DNA of 64,000 bases. It comes from Rhodamnia argentea. Its lineage: Eukaryota > Streptophyta > Magnoliopsida > Myrtales > Myrtaceae. The notes below the pieces were generated by a model. The model was not told the DNA's origin. It made no database searches and saw only the letters and a list, made by a program, of their open reading frames with translations. The stretch is taken from contig NC_063159.1 in assembly GCF_020921035.1 (NCBI RefSeq), positions 9,588,501 to 9,652,500 on the forward strand, in the 5' to 3' direction. Made by a program: the position numbers and the translations under genes. This document shows positions 1-10,602 of the stretch, piece by piece (position 1 is the first letter of the stretch; every line of letters starts with the position of its first letter).

Positions 1-1221
1 CAAATTGCAAATAATTTTTTTGTAACATGCAATCAAAGGGGTATAGTCTCGCTTAAAAATCTAATTTCATAAATCGATCGCATTAAAAGTAGGATTAAAA
101 AAAAAAAAGAGTAGGAATCAAAAGATATTGTTTTGGAACATGTTCGTAGGAAGTTACGTTAGCTGTCTTTCACTTTTGTAATGATTTTTTTTTTTTTTTG
201 GGGTCAAGTTGTGTAATGATTTATTTAACAACATAAGTTGGTATTTAATGAGGGGCATGAGGGGCTTGACCAGAAAACACACATACCCAGAATCGAAATC
301 CCCGAAAAAAATTAATAAGAAAATGAAATATCAACCCTAATTAATGCAATTAGGGTTTGTGGGGCTCTAAGAAAGCAACTGGGATTCTCGTCGTCGCTTG
401 GACGACGACGTTTCGCGAGACAATTCGGAGAGAACTTATAGAAATGAAGTTCCTCTCAGAATGACAGCGCAGAGAGACCCGTTTGTTATGGACCAGGAAA
501 TTACTGGCTTCTTCTTTAGAAATTTGACTAGTAATTAAAAGAAATTCGAATTTCGATTTCTACGTTATTGAGAGGGATTAAATATTGGTCCCCCTACTGA
601 TCGATGTTTCCATTTCTATTTTCGGGTCTAGTTTGATTCGTTCGGATAATCATTTGAATCGGTCAATGTTTTCGAAACCATCCATATTTCTTGGTAAAAA
701 GAAAGATGGTCCACGCCTTTTAATGCATCCAAATCTTATGGAATGTGTAAACACCAACTTGATCACCTATCAATAGATGGACTAAATCGAGACATTAGTC
801 TTCAAAAATGGGATGTTTTTTTTTTTTTTTCGTGGCCACGTGACTATTTCTCGATGTACTTCCAAATTTACTAATTTTACAATAAACGGCACCTGATAAT
901 ACAAGTCCATTGTCTTTTAATTTTAAATCGAGAAGTGACACTTTAGGTAGATAAGCTTTTGAACTCGACTCATGAAATGCCCACGTTAACTTTCAGAGTC
1001 AAATAAAACGAGAGCTAAACTTAAAAAAAAATCAGTATTAATTGTATTTCGTGTTGTGTAAGTCTAAAATACGCATACACAAATCCTCCATTTAAATTAA
1101 TGTCGATGCGAAAAAAAGGGGGGCACATGCAATTCTTGCAACTAGCTAGAGCGCCACATGCAATTACAAACAATCAAAACAAGTGGATCTTCAAGTAACA
1201 CAATGAGCCTAATAAAAAATA
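1..1221. other. AT-rich intergenic DNA, no gene seen
   Basis: No convincing coding frame is present; the longest open stretch (585-776) has no recognisable domain and lies in AT-rich DNA. Around 335-355 there are copies of the plant telo-box motif (AACCCTAA and its complement TTAGGGTTT), followed by a GC-richer patch at 395-425. That could be the promoter or leader of a gene lying to the left of the window, but nothing here proves it. Confidence 0.5.
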
Positions 1222-2170
1222 TGACATAAGGACACCTAAAATGCTAATATTTGTGTACGATACTCACTTTAGTGCCAAATCGGAAGAAAAAACGATAACT
1301 TAAGTGCCAATTCTGGCGAAACAGTACATTGGCATTTTTTTTTATTAATTTATTAATATCATGTGGATTTTTTTTTTAAAGTATGTCCACATGGCGTCCA
1401 CGTGATAATTTTTCTTTTAAATTTCAGTCCACGTGGACTTTTAAACTAAAAATTAAGGTAATTTTTTAAAAAAATTAAAAGTAAATAGAAAAATAACTTA
1501 TAAAAAAAACACACACACAAACTTGCAATTAAGCGGTGAGGGCTCACATAGCCCTCACCGCCGCCCACCATCGCCGGCCGGCGATGGGTGGGGGAGTACT
1601 CGAGGGGGTCGGCGAGACACGGCCGTTGCTGGTTGAGACCTCACAAACCCCACGGCAAGGCTCGACCTCTCCAAGCCACCGTTCGGCGTGGTCGTGGCTG
1701 GGCGATTCCGATCTTGTGCAGATATGGGCAAAGTTGATCCTTGTAGTAGGGTATGCAAGGCCTCGGCCAGCCATAGCCGGGCCTCGTTGACCCCTGGCGA
1801 GGCCTCGGCGGGGGACGCCAAACATGGGGATGCCGAGGCTCGGTGACCCCCTCGAGGCACCCCCCACCCATCACCCGCTGGCCCTTGCCGCTCAACTGTA
1901 AGTTTGTGGGTTTTTTAAAAAAAAGTTTAGTTTTTTATTTTACTTTTACTTTTTTTTAATATTACATGGACTTTTTATTGATTTTTATTTTTTTTTGCTG
2001 ACTAGGATGCTCCGCCACGTAGATGCCACATTAGATTTTCGGCGAAGTTCACCGAAGTTGGCACCGAAATAACCATTTAAAAAAAATGGCATTTAAGTCA
2101 TCCAAAAAAAATATTGGCACTAAAGTGAGCGTCGTACATAAATATTAACACTTTTAGTGTCATTTTTGCC
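1222..2170. mobile_element. Mutator-like non-autonomous element with GC-rich core
   Basis: The ends form an imperfect inverted repeat of about 50 bp or more. The left end around 1231-1277 (GACACCTAAAATGCTAATAT onward, with CTCACTTTAGTGCCAA inside) matches the reverse complement of the right end around 2115-2161. A perfect 9-bp direct repeat, TAAAAAATA, flanks the element at 1213-1221 and 2171-2179. Long inverted ends with a 9-bp target duplication are the known signature of Mutator-like elements. The interior has an abrupt GC-rich block at about 1536-1895 with open frames on both strands. No transposase is visible. The block may be captured host DNA (Pack-MULE style) or a family-specific filler; I cannot tell which. 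Confidence 0.8.
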
Positions 2171-2244
2171 TAAAAAATATTTAGGATTAATAATTAACTA
2201 TGATTGATATTAGTTAGACATCTCTTTCATGATAGTTAATTGCA

Positions 2245-2747
2245 GGAAAAATTCTAAATAAGGGCTTGAAATGCCCTCTTTGTTTCGAAGAATGATTTGA
2301 TCAAGGGTATTTTAGTCATTTATATTTTTTTGAATATTTTTCATTCTCTTTGTTTCTTTAATTTTCCTCTTTTTTTTTCCTTCAAGGAAGCGAATGGCCA
2401 TCGACGCAATGGTTGGCCACGGGCTAGGGTTGGGCAGCCTCATTGGCCACAAGACTCGCCTAGGCGAGGTCGCCCTCGACGATTGCAAGTGAGGGTAGCT
2501 CTCGCCTACGGCCATCGAGGGTGGCCTCACTTGGGCTAGGCGACGCTTGCCCTATTTAGGCAGTGGCTGGCCATCGCACCAGTGGCCGTTCCCTTAGAGG
2601 AAGGGAGAAAAATGGGAAAAAAAAAAAAAAGAACGAACAAAAGGAAAAAAAAGGGAAAATATTCATAATATGTAAATGACTAAAATACTCTTGGTCAGGT
2701 CCTTTGAAACAAATAAAATATTTCAAGTCTTTATTTGAAATTTTCAC
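2245..2747. mobile_element. Mutator-like non-autonomous element, second copy type
   Basis: The left end (GGAAAAATTCTAAATAAGGG) and the reverse complement of the right end (GTGAAAATTTCAAATAAAGA) pair over roughly 80 bp, including a shared TATTTTAGTCATTTA stretch. The 9-bp sequence TTAATTGCA is duplicated at 2236-2244 and 2748-2756. This fits a Mutator-like element lacking transposase. The centre, about 2390-2610, is sharply GC-rich (for example GCGAGGTCGCCCT and GGCTAGGCGACGCTTGCC). Related words recur inside the element-like stretch near 40,450-40,580, so the two are probably family members. It lies only 75 bp from the preceding element. Confidence 0.8.
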
Positions 2748-3243
2748 TTAATTGCATCACACTCGAAAGTAGTTCTTCGGGAAAAAAAATGAAAAGGTCC
2801 TCAGAGAATGTTGAATTTCTTTTGCTGTGACCGCCAACGCATCCATAGTCACGTGAAGAACTCTTCTACTTCTCCATTTTCTTAAAAAAAAAAAAAGTGA
2901 GATTATTTGTTTATGTTGTTCTAAACCCTAAAATATCGGTGGCACGGGGAGTTTACAAATAAATAAATAAATAAAAATAAAACAAGCAATAAATAATTTA
3001 ATGGGAGTGTCATCAGAAGAGGACAAGAATTAGAACAAAGACATGAATTAATTAAATGATTAAAGTGGGTCTTAATCTTCGAACTCTCATCGTACTTTGA
3101 GTTGGCTGTCGGAAAATAAGGGGACAACAGCTCTTCTTTAATCCAAATTTCTGAAATTGATGTTTTTTTTAAGGCAGATCGAGAGCTTGGTCTCATCAGG
3201 GTTTGTGTTCAAGGCATACTCACACATAATTTACACGTGGAAA

Positions 3244-3281
3244 ACACACACACACACACACAAATATATATATATATATAT
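3244..3281. repeat. (CA)n(TA)n microsatellite
   Basis: A run of CA dinucleotides is followed directly by a run of TA dinucleotides, 38 bp in all. Confidence 0.9.
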
Positions 3282-3635
3282 GGATATTCGAACTTTAATA
3301 AGTTTAATTTAATACATGATTAATTTGCATACACAGACATATATAACGATATTCCCGAGAAGGTCCATACGGGTAAAACCGTGTGACTTTACCATATTGA
3401 AATGATTATAATCGTCTTGCTGGTGAAATATTAAGAGCGGACGACTAATAAAAGAAAATATATATAAGATGTTTAATCACGGATGATTTAGTAAACACTT
3501 GACACCCCAATAAGGGTAGCCAACCTTTGTGTAACCACTACCCCTAGCAAGGGCTTCTCCCCACCTTGAGCGGGCTTGCTCAAACCCTCGCTAGTGGCCA
3601 TGCAAAGGGCCTTTTGCTTTGCCCCGTCAATAGAC

Positions 3636-3637
<2 letters not shown>

Positions 3638-3706
<69 letters not shown>
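3638..3706. repeat. (CA)n(TA)n microsatellite, long
   Basis: About 28 CA units are followed by about 6 TA units. It has the same CA-then-TA order as the shorter array 350 bp to the left. It lies at the edge of a GC-rich island (3490-3640). It creates an artefactual open frame on the reverse strand. Confidence 0.95.
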
Positions 3707-3707
<1 letters not shown>

Positions 3708-4248
3708 GGTGTGTTCTACTTTTGAAACATAATTAGCATAAAATCTTTTACGAAAAATTATTGATCCTAACCTAAAATACATGTTATTCGAGAAAAGTTA
3801 AATGCAAATTTATGCTCATGTCTATTTATTAAATTTGCGCTGAATACTATTACACTCTACTTTGTTGTAGGTATAGGTGATTCGATTCCCCTTTTAACCC
3901 TGTCTACCATGAATTGGGTCAATTGCTCGATTCACTTTGCCATGATTGAGTCTTGTGGGATACCATTTAACCAAATCATGTAGCATTTATTTCTTATAAT
4001 TCGTTAAAAAGTGATGTTGCTAAAATAATTTCATGCAATACAAATTTAGCGAAAATTTATTATAATTTTTTAATATTTTATTATTCTTTTAAAAATAGTT
4101 TTTTATTTTTTAAATTTTTTTTAATTTCAACGGGAGGAGACGGGTGCCGACGGGCGGCGGTCCTCGTTGGCAGCGGACAACGATCACCGGCTGCGGAATG
4201 TCTCTTTCTAATTTTAACTTTTGAAGGGAAGTAATTTTTTTTTTTATT

Positions 4249-4378
4249 TCTTCAAGTGGCTCCAATATTATTTTTCGAGCAAAAAAACGCTTCAGAAGTT
4301 ACGTTACCAAACGGATTTTTGTTCCAGAAGCACTTCTGACGTAGAAATTTTACTTCGGAAATGTGGTTATGCGCACCC
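4249..4378 (+). repeat. Dispersed repeat end, partner at 45.4 kb
   Basis: The segment AAGTGGCTCCAATATTA...TTTCGAGCAAAAAAACGCT is found again, in inverted orientation and with some mismatches, at about 45,476-45,545. The outer ends also agree: GCGCACC at 4371-4377 corresponds to GGTGCG at 45,401. This is probably one terminal part of a degraded terminal-inverted-repeat element. The left end of this copy could not be fixed. Confidence 0.55.
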
Positions 4379-5199
4379 TTAATGACTTAATTGCTCTTTC
4401 TGACAATGTATATGTGCAATAAATAATCAATATATATCTTGACGATTTTATATAGAACATTTTCCTTGTGAAACAAACGGAGCCTAGTTGGTAACTCATT
4501 TCTTTTATCATATTAAACTCATCTATACGCCAATCTAACATGAACAATGGTTCACCAAATATCCGGAACAGATTGAAGACCTACCAATCTACTATCGATT
4601 CCCATACTGCTTGATGGGAGCGCGCACAATAAATTTTCAAGAAGATTGTCGAGAGAGAGTCCACGTACAAGTTCATCGATATTCACTCAAAAATTTAAGA
4701 TAATGAGTTATGAGCCAACTATGAAGTGAGATTTCTTTTATATAACTTGCACGTGCATCTCAACAGCTAATTTGGCATTGGAGCTTTATTTGACACAAGC
4801 GGACCACATTATTATAAGTGCGTTTATTAGCGTTAATCGAGCAAAATGCTAAAGAACAAAAAAAATTGTCTTTGTCATAGCGGGAAAATGGGGACGGTTT
4901 TATTTTCCCAGTTGTTTATTTCGGTTTTGTTTGGTTTGACTGGGGATTCTGACGCCCCAAAAGAGCTTTAGCTCTATTCTGCTCATAACATGCATGCAAG
5001 AAGTTAAAACCAAGATGGAGACGGAATCACCCTCCAAAAAGATGAAGTTTGAAACCAAAGATGGTGAAAAAAATTCGAACTTTACGTTTTTTTGGGGGGG
5101 AGAGAGAGAATTGCAGGGGGAAGTAATGGAAGAGAGTGTGTGCATGAAAAAAGATCAAATGGGCATTAACTCTCTCATTTAATGCCTTCACCTACACTT

Positions 5200-6010
5200 C
5201 GCACCATCCTGGCGAACCTGCTGTCTCATGGCATTTACTCCTCTCTCTGTCTCTCTGTCTCTCTCTCTCAAACGCCCACACAGAGTGCAAAGCAACCACC
5301 GTCCAGAAACTCAAGCTCTCATCTCTAACCAGATGTGATGTTCTTCTCTCTCTCTCTCAAGCATTTTCCCATTTCATCTACTCCACCAACACACGCTGTC
5401 TGAAGCAGAACAAGAATTGGAAGCAAGACTTTTTTTCTCCCCACCAGCTTGAAGCCCATTTCAGAATCTGATGTGTTGAGAAGTTGTCTGAAGAGCAACC
5501 TCAAAATGGCCATCACAAGCTTCTGAGAACTCTCATGCAGGTTGGTTTGTGGTCAAAATGTCTCTGTTTCAAATGAAGTTGAAGAAAGTGGGTGGAAAAA
5601 GGCACTAGATTCACTCCTACTTGGGTCATGGAAGGAGCAAAGGGAAAATGGAAAAGTTGATGATTCTGGTAGAGGGTGAAAAATCCTGCTGTAAGTGTGC
5701 TTCTTGTCTGGATTGGTTCCTTGCAAATGCTATTAGCAAAGGTCTGACATGGTTCAATGCTGCTACAGTTGTTGGCTTTTAGGTGGGATGTGAGATTTGC
5801 TTAGTTTTGTTTCAGCCTTTCAAAGTCAAATGAAGAAGACATTTCTTCCCAGTTGTGGAGTGAATATCCTGTTTTCTGCCATTTGAGGTTAGAGATGTTC
5901 ATGTCTAACTCAACCTGGGTGATTCACTGTGGAAAGTCATAAAGGAAAATGTAGTGAGGGGCGGACGTTCGAAGAGTCTTGAGACTTGTTGAGCTGTGCT
6001 TTATGATGTG
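5200..6010 (+). promoter_or_regulatory. ACR4 promoter/leader, CT-rich
   Basis: The region has pyrimidine-rich tracts (CTCTCTCTGTCTCTCT at about 5240-5268 and again near 5346-5360), typical of plant core promoters and leaders, and then a long leader. An in-frame stop at 5990-5992 lies upstream of the ACR4 start, so the coding frame does not extend further left. The exact transcription start cannot be placed. Confidence 0.4.
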
Positions 6011-6011
6011 A
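6003..6011 (+). promoter_or_regulatory. Two-codon uORF abutting the ACR4 start
   Basis: The sequence ATGATGTGATGG reads as ATG ATG TGA in one frame; the last A of the stop is the first base of the ACR4 ATG at 6011. The uORF start has a weak context (T at -3) while the main start has G at -3 and G at +4. This UGAUG arrangement would allow leaky scanning or termination-coupled restart. Function is inferred, not shown. Confidence 0.55.
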
Positions 6012-8791
6012 TGGCATCTCTGAGCAGTTTGGTCAGAGATCTCCTCATCTCCATTTTTAGTAGTAACAGAGTGTTTCTGGGATTCTTGTGGAATCTGGTG
6101 CTCTCGCCGAATGTCTTGCGATTAGTTTCGGGCCTTGGTTCTATGTCCTCCATCGCCATTTCTTACGGCGAGAATGGCCCTGTTTTCTGTGGGTTGAACT
6201 CGGACGGGTCCCATCTCGCGGCCTGTTACGGCTCGAACACTGCGATAATATATGGCATTCCAGGCCATTTCCCTCTTGCCGGCTTGACTGCAGGCGATGG
6301 ATTTGTGTGCGGCCTCCTTTTGGATTCTAGCCAGCCGTATTGCTGGGGAAGCAGTGCCTACATACAGATGGGTGTGCCTCAGCCCATTACGAAAGGAGCT
6401 CGGTACCAAGAAATCAGTGCAGGCGATTACCATTTGTGTGGCTTGAGGAAGCCCTTGACGGGGAGGCGCCGGAACGTTTCGCTTGTGGACTGTTGGGGCT
6501 ATAACATGACTGCTAGCTATGCAGTTGATGGGCAGATCCATTCTATCTCAGCAGGGTCCGGGTTTAACTGCGGGCTGTTCGCTCAAAATGGATCGGTCTA
6601 CTGTTGGGGCGATGAGACAAGTAGCCGTGTGATCAGTCTAGTTCCAAAGGACATCAAGTTTAAGAAAATTGCAGCAGGTGGATACCATGTTTGTGGGATT
6701 GTTGACGGTGTTAGTTCTAAGGTCTATTGTTGGGGAAGAAGCTTGGTGCTCGAAGAGGAAATCTCGGTGGCGTATTCATCGTATTCCAACCAAGGAAATG
6801 TCGACTTGCCACCTCGCGATCCGATGACTTCCATTGTGGGAGGAAAGTTCCATGCTTGCGGGATCAAGAGCGTCGACCAGGAGGCAATCTGTTGGGGTTT
6901 CGTGGTGAAACCTAGCACCCCAGCTCCGAGCAACACCAAGGTTCTTGAAATAGCAGCTGGAAATTACTTCACATGTGGCATCCTCGCCGAGAAATCCCTG
7001 CTGCCCGTGTGTTGGGGTCTGGGGTTTCCTACTTCTCTTCCGGTCGCCGTCTCACCGGGGCTCTGCAAATCGGTTCCTTGTGCTCCCGGCACCTATGAAT
7101 TTCGCCAAGATAATGCTCCATGTAGCTCACCGGATTCCAGAGTTTGCTTGCCGTGCAGCAACGGCTGTCCTACCGGGATGTACCAGACTGCTGAATGCAC
7201 TATGAAATCTGATAGGAAATGTGAGTACAATTGCTCTAGCTGCTTCTCCGCCGATTGCTTCTCAAATTGCTCTGCTAATTCAAATGCCAATGTCAATGGA
7301 AGGACGAACCAGAGATTCTGGTCTCTGCAATTGCCGGTCATTGTTGCAGAAATCGTGTTTGCAGTCTTCTTAGTCATTGTTGTATCCACAACTGCAGTTT
7401 TATACGTCCGCTATCGAATAAGGAACTGTCAGTGCTCGGCAATGGATTCGAAAGCCAAGAAATCAATCGCGACCAGTTCTCCTTTCCAGAAACAGAACAG
7501 TAGTATGAGCCATCCTGAGCTAGATGAGCTCAAGATCAAAAGGGCTCGGACATTCACTTACGAGGAACTAGAAAGGGCCACTGGCGGGTTCAAAGAGGAG
7601 TCGCAAGTGGGAAAGGGGAGCTTCTCGTGCGTGTTCAAGGGGATCCTGAAAAACGGCACCGTGGTTGCGGTGAAGAGAGCGATAATGTCTCCGGATAAGC
7701 AGAAGAACTCGAAAGAGTTCCGCACAGAGCTGGATCTGCTCTCTAGGCTCAACCACGCCCATCTGCTGAATTTGCTCGGCTACTGCGAAGAAGGCGGGGA
7801 GAGACTTCTGGTTTATGAATTCATGGCTCATGGATCACTGCACCAACACCTTCATGGGAAGAACAAGGCCCTGAAAGAGAGGCTGGACTGGGTGAGAAGG
7901 GTCACAATAGCGGTCCAAGCCGCTCGGGGAATCGAGTACTTGCATGGTTACGCTTGCCCGCCCGTGATCCACCGGGACATCAAGTCCTCGAACATACTAA
8001 TCGATGAAGAGCACAACGCGCGAGTGGCTGATTTCGGCCTGTCCTTGTTGGGCCCTGTCGACTCCAGCTCGCCGCTGGCCGAGCTGCCAGCGGGCACTCT
8101 CGGGTACCTCGACCCTGAGTACTATCGGCTTCACTACCTCACCACCAAATCTGATGTCTACAGCTTTGGCGTTCTGCTGTTGGAAATCCTTAGTGGCAGG
8201 AAAGCAATAGATATGCAGTACGAGGAAGGTAACATAGTGGAATGGGCTGTTCCTCTTATTAAGACCGGGGACATTTCGAACATTTTAGACCCGGACCTGA
8301 AGCGGCCATCCGATCTCGAAGCGCTCAAAAGGATCGCGAATGTGGCTTGCAAATGTGTGAGGATGCGAGGGAAGGACCGGCCGTCCATGGACAAAGTAAC
8401 CACAGCGCTGGAACGAGCGCTCGCACAGTTAATGGGCAGCCCGTGCATCGAGCAACCGATATTGCCCACCGAGGTGGTCTTGGGAAGCAGTAGATTGCAC
8501 AAGAAGTCATCTCAAAGGTCATCGAACCGGTCGGTATCTGAGGCTGATGCAGGGGAGGGCGAGGACCAGAGGTTCGAGTTCCGGGCACCGTCGTGGATAA
8601 CATTCCCAAGCGTGACATCGTCGCAGAGGAGGAAGTCCTCGGTGTCGGATGCCGACATCGACGGGAAGAACTTGGAGGCGAAGAACACGGCGGGGGCCGG
8701 GGCCGGGGTCGGGGACGGGTTGAGGAGGCTGGAGGAGGAGATAGGGCCTGCCTCTCCTCAAGAGAACTTGTTCTTGCAGCACAATTTCTAA
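6011..8791 (+). CDS. ACR4: CRINKLY4-type receptor-like kinase (ACR4)
   Basis: This is a plasma-membrane receptor kinase that in Arabidopsis and maize governs epidermal identity and, in roots, columella and formative divisions together with CLE peptides. The 926-residue frame has no intron, as in known ACR4 genes. An N-terminal hydrophobic stretch precedes the LGSMSSIAISYGE segment that begins the mature domain. About seven crinkly repeats follow, with recurrent CGL/CGI and CWG motifs, then a TNFR-like cysteine-rich region and a membrane segment at about residues 442-466. The kinase domain has the G-rich loop GKGSFSCVFKG, Lys555, the catalytic loop HRDIKSSN (Asp656) and DFG, so it looks catalytically complete. 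The C-terminal tail ends in the conserved SPQENLFLQHNF-like sequence. The start is the first ATG after an in-frame stop. The N-terminus is somewhat longer than the roughly 895-residue Arabidopsis protein. GCN2 lies next door, as I recall it does in Arabidopsis. Confidence 0.97.
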   Translation: MASLSSLVRDLLISIFSSNRVFLGFLWNLVLSPNVLRLVSGLGSMSSIAISYGENGPVFCGLNSDGSHLAACYGSNTAIIYGIPGHFPLAGLTAGDGFVCGLLLDSSQPYCWGSSAYIQMGVPQPITKGARYQEISAGDYHLCGLRKPLTGRRRNVSLVDCWGYNMTASYAVDGQIHSISAGSGFNCGLFAQNGSVYCWGDETSSRVISLVPKDIKFKKIAAGGYHVCGIVDGVSSKVYCWGRSLVLEEEISVAYSSYSNQGNVDLPPRDPMTSIVGGKFHACGIKSVDQEAICWGFVVKPSTPAPSNTKVLEIAAGNYFTCGILAEKSLLPVCWGLGFPTSLPVAVSPGLCKSVPCAPGTYEFRQDNAPCSSPDSRVCLPCSNGCPTGMYQTAECTMKSDRKCEYNCSSCFSADCFSNCSANSNANVNGRTNQRFWSLQLPVIVAEIVFAVFLVIVVSTTAVLYVRYRIRNCQCSAMDSKAKKSIATSSPFQKQNSSMSHPELDELKIKRARTFTYEELERATGGFKEESQVGKGSFSCVFKGILKNGTVVAVKRAIMSPDKQKNSKEFRTELDLLSRLNHAHLLNLLGYCEEGGERLLVYEFMAHGSLHQHLHGKNKALKERLDWVRRVTIAVQAARGIEYLHGYACPPVIHRDIKSSNILIDEEHNARVADFGLSLLGPVDSSSPLAELPAGTLGYLDPEYYRLHYLTTKSDVYSFGVLLLEILSGRKAIDMQYEEGNIVEWAVPLIKTGDISNILDPDLKRPSDLEALKRIANVACKCVRMRGKDRPSMDKVTTALERALAQLMGSPCIEQPILPTEVVLGSSRLHKKSSQRSSNRSVSEADAGEGEDQRFEFRAPSWITFPSVTSSQRRKSSVSDADIDGKNLEAKNTAGAGAGVGDGLRRLEEEIGPASPQENLFLQHNF

Positions 8792-9453
8792 GGATGGTGG
8801 ATGGAATTGTAAAGGGCACAAAAAGGAGGAAATTATGGAGGAGGGTGTTAATTCTTTTTTTGCATTGGTTTCTGACTCACGTTCTAGGACTTGCAATGTA
8901 TCCCTTTTTTTTTTTTTTTTAATTATCTGTCTTGTATTTTTCGCTTTTCTAGGGGGGGCCCTCTAGGATGCAGTCATTGTGATAAATTTTACAGATGATG
9001 AAGGGTAGCCAAGAAATTGGATAAATCAATCTCCTGGTGAATTCTTACATACATTCCCTTCTGTGCCTCTTTGCTTCTTTCATTTCCCCCCTCCCTGTTG
9101 CAGTGTGTAAATTCATGAATTTCTTAAGCGTTTCGAACTAATTTACATCTACTTTTGAGGTTTTGTTTTCATATAGTACGGTTCTTCTTATTGCAAACGA
9201 GAAATAGGACATTCCAATGAAAAAATAAGACAAACAAATAGAAAGAATCGCGTTCAATGTTTGGGACATCTGTTAAGCATACTGAATAAGTAATAATTCA
9301 TATTTGATGACATCATGACAGTAGACAATAGAGATATTCATATTTGATGACATCGTGACAGTAGACAATTATTGGACATTACAAAATTTAATTTTTTTTT
9401 AATTGCTTGTTAATTAAAAAATCCAAATAAAAAATAGAGAGGGAGAAAAGGCT
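8792..9453. other. ACR4 3' region and AT-rich spacer
   Basis: The stretch holds the probable ACR4 3' untranslated region with T-rich runs. Around 9297-9370 an 18-bp phrase (beginning ATATTTGATGACATC) occurs twice in tandem, about 40 bp apart. No gene is seen. Confidence 0.4.
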
Positions 9454-9525
9454 TGCCCCCACGCAGGATCGAACTACGGACCTTCAGTTTACAAGACTGA
9501 CGCTCTACCACTGAGCTATAGGGGC
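9454..9525 (-). tRNA. tRNA-Thr (anticodon UGU)
   Basis: The reverse strand folds into a complete 72-nt cloverleaf. The acceptor arm GCCCCTA pairs with TGGGGGC (one T-G wobble), the D stem GCTC with GAGC, the anticodon stem TCAGT with ACTGA, and the T stem CGTAG with CTGCG around the TTCGATC loop. The anticodon loop CTTGTAA puts TGT at 9491-9493, which reads ACA threonine codons. There is no intron. The discriminator base is A and the CCA end is not encoded, as expected for a nuclear gene. The internal A and B box sequences are intact. Confidence 0.95.
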
Positions 9526-10009
9526 TTTGCCTAATGTTGCATGCTTATAAAGTCTATTTATTTCCATTCGATCACTATTGTCAGAACAGCGGAAACAACG
9601 GCTCCCCTCTGGAAACTGCAGTCAGATTTTGTCAGATTATCCCCAACGAGACCAAGGATCATCCGGAAGGACAGATTCACTTATAGTTATCTTCGTTTTT
9701 TGTTAAGAAATTGCGATCTTTTATCGTGCTATTCCGTCTAATTGACATGTCATAACGAGTCATTTTTTGCCAAAAAAGCATAGACCGTATTGCGTTAATG
9801 CGTGATTTCAAATTGCTTTAACTACTTACCTTTTTATTCTCACTTGTCCAAATAGACTTTTAGGCCTCATAAGTAATTTTAATAATCCACTGTTGAATGT
9901 GACTACAATGAATAGGTCAATTACAGTTTGCTCCAATCTATGACCTACAGTTTGCTTTGCTAAGCAATATGTCTGAAATAAAAAAGCTTACTGCTCAACC
10001 TACGAGCGG

Positions 10010-10016
10010 TATAAAA
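10010..10016 (+). promoter_or_regulatory. TATA box candidate
   Basis: TATAAAA lies 89 bp upstream of the ATG at 10105. The spacing suits a transcription start near 10,040 and a short leader. It is the main support for treating the following ORF as a present or former gene. Confidence 0.4.
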
Positions 10017-10104
10017 CTTAATAGGGATTTATGTGTATTCTTAGCCTGTTCAATCCCTGCATTATGCCCAATAATATTTTCCTTCGGTCGTGTAGCTGAG
10101 TAGC

Positions 10105-10602
10105 ATGGCGTATACTACTACAGTACTACTCCTACTACTACTATCTGCTGCTTCAAATCCCACTTTTACGACATATGAACGCGAGCTTGAAGTGGGGGGA
10201 GAAAAATCAGTCCCCCACCAAAAATTCCGCTTCGATACTTGCACTGTTGAAGGAAGTGCCGAAACATGGAAAATCCATTTTACAGCTAGCAAGCCAAATG
10301 TACATTTTTGTAAAGACACCGTCGTCTGTCTGAGAGACAAACAGCATCGCAGTCAACGCAGTGCGTTTTCTGGACAACGGAAAAAAAGAATACCAAAGAC
10401 GATGAAAACAGAACTAATGACTGACTTGGTGACTATTACCTATTCCTATGCTGTGAAATTGGCAAGCCTGTGGTCATTTACATGTATAAGAAAAGTTCGT
10501 ATCCCGTGTTTCCCGCTCCGAGTGACTGTACAGTGTATACGGAAACGACTGAACCTGGGGAAAATTTTTGAAGAAGAACCAACACCTGCAAAAATGGCCT
10601 GA
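10105..10602 (+). CDS. Unrecognised small secreted-protein ORF, possibly decayed
   Basis: I do not recognise this protein. The 165-residue frame opens with a leucine run (TTTVLLLLLLSAAS) that would serve as a signal peptide, followed by a charged, moderately cysteine-bearing region. A TATA box lies upstream. After about residue 100 the sequence turns basic and loses protein-like character, while another frame (from about 10,430) reads LGDYYLFLCCEIGKPVVIYMYK, so a frameshift in a former longer gene is plausible. It converges on GCN2, whose stop codon is about 230 bp away, and may overlap the GCN2 3' untranslated region. It could be a pseudogene or a chance frame. Confidence 0.3.
   Translation: MAYTTTVLLLLLLSAASNPTFTTYERELEVGGEKSVPHQKFRFDTCTVEGSAETWKIHFTASKPNVHFCKDTVVCLRDKQHRSQRSAFSGQRKKRIPKTMKTELMTDLVTITYSYAVKLASLWSFTCIRKVRIPCFPLRVTVQCIRKRLNLGKIFEEEPTPAKMA

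Larger units (their letters stand above)
2757..5199. other. Gene-free stretch left of ACR4
   Basis: This stretch contains two CA/TA microsatellites, a GC-rich island at about 3490-3640 (on the reverse strand a run of GCGAGGG/GGGGAGAAGCCC-type words), another small GC-rich island at 4131-4197, and one end of a dispersed repeat at 4249-4378. No open reading frame has protein-like character; the frame at 3488-3694 is a translated dinucleotide repeat. Confidence 0.5.

Noticed and set aside
1544-1895. Overlapping open frames on both strands in the GC-rich core of the first Mutator-like element
   Set aside because: GC-rich DNA is poor in stop codons, several frames are open at once, and none has a recognisable domain or codon pattern; treated as element filler.
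3488-3694. Reverse-strand ORF with a Cys-Val repeat start
   Set aside because: It is the translation of the CA/GT microsatellite plus an adjacent GC-rich island.
8158-8922. Several long antisense and offset frames over the end of ACR4 (for example 8,325-8,819)
   Set aside because: They are shadows of the GC-rich kinase and tail coding sequence; the sense frame matches ACR4 to its last residues.
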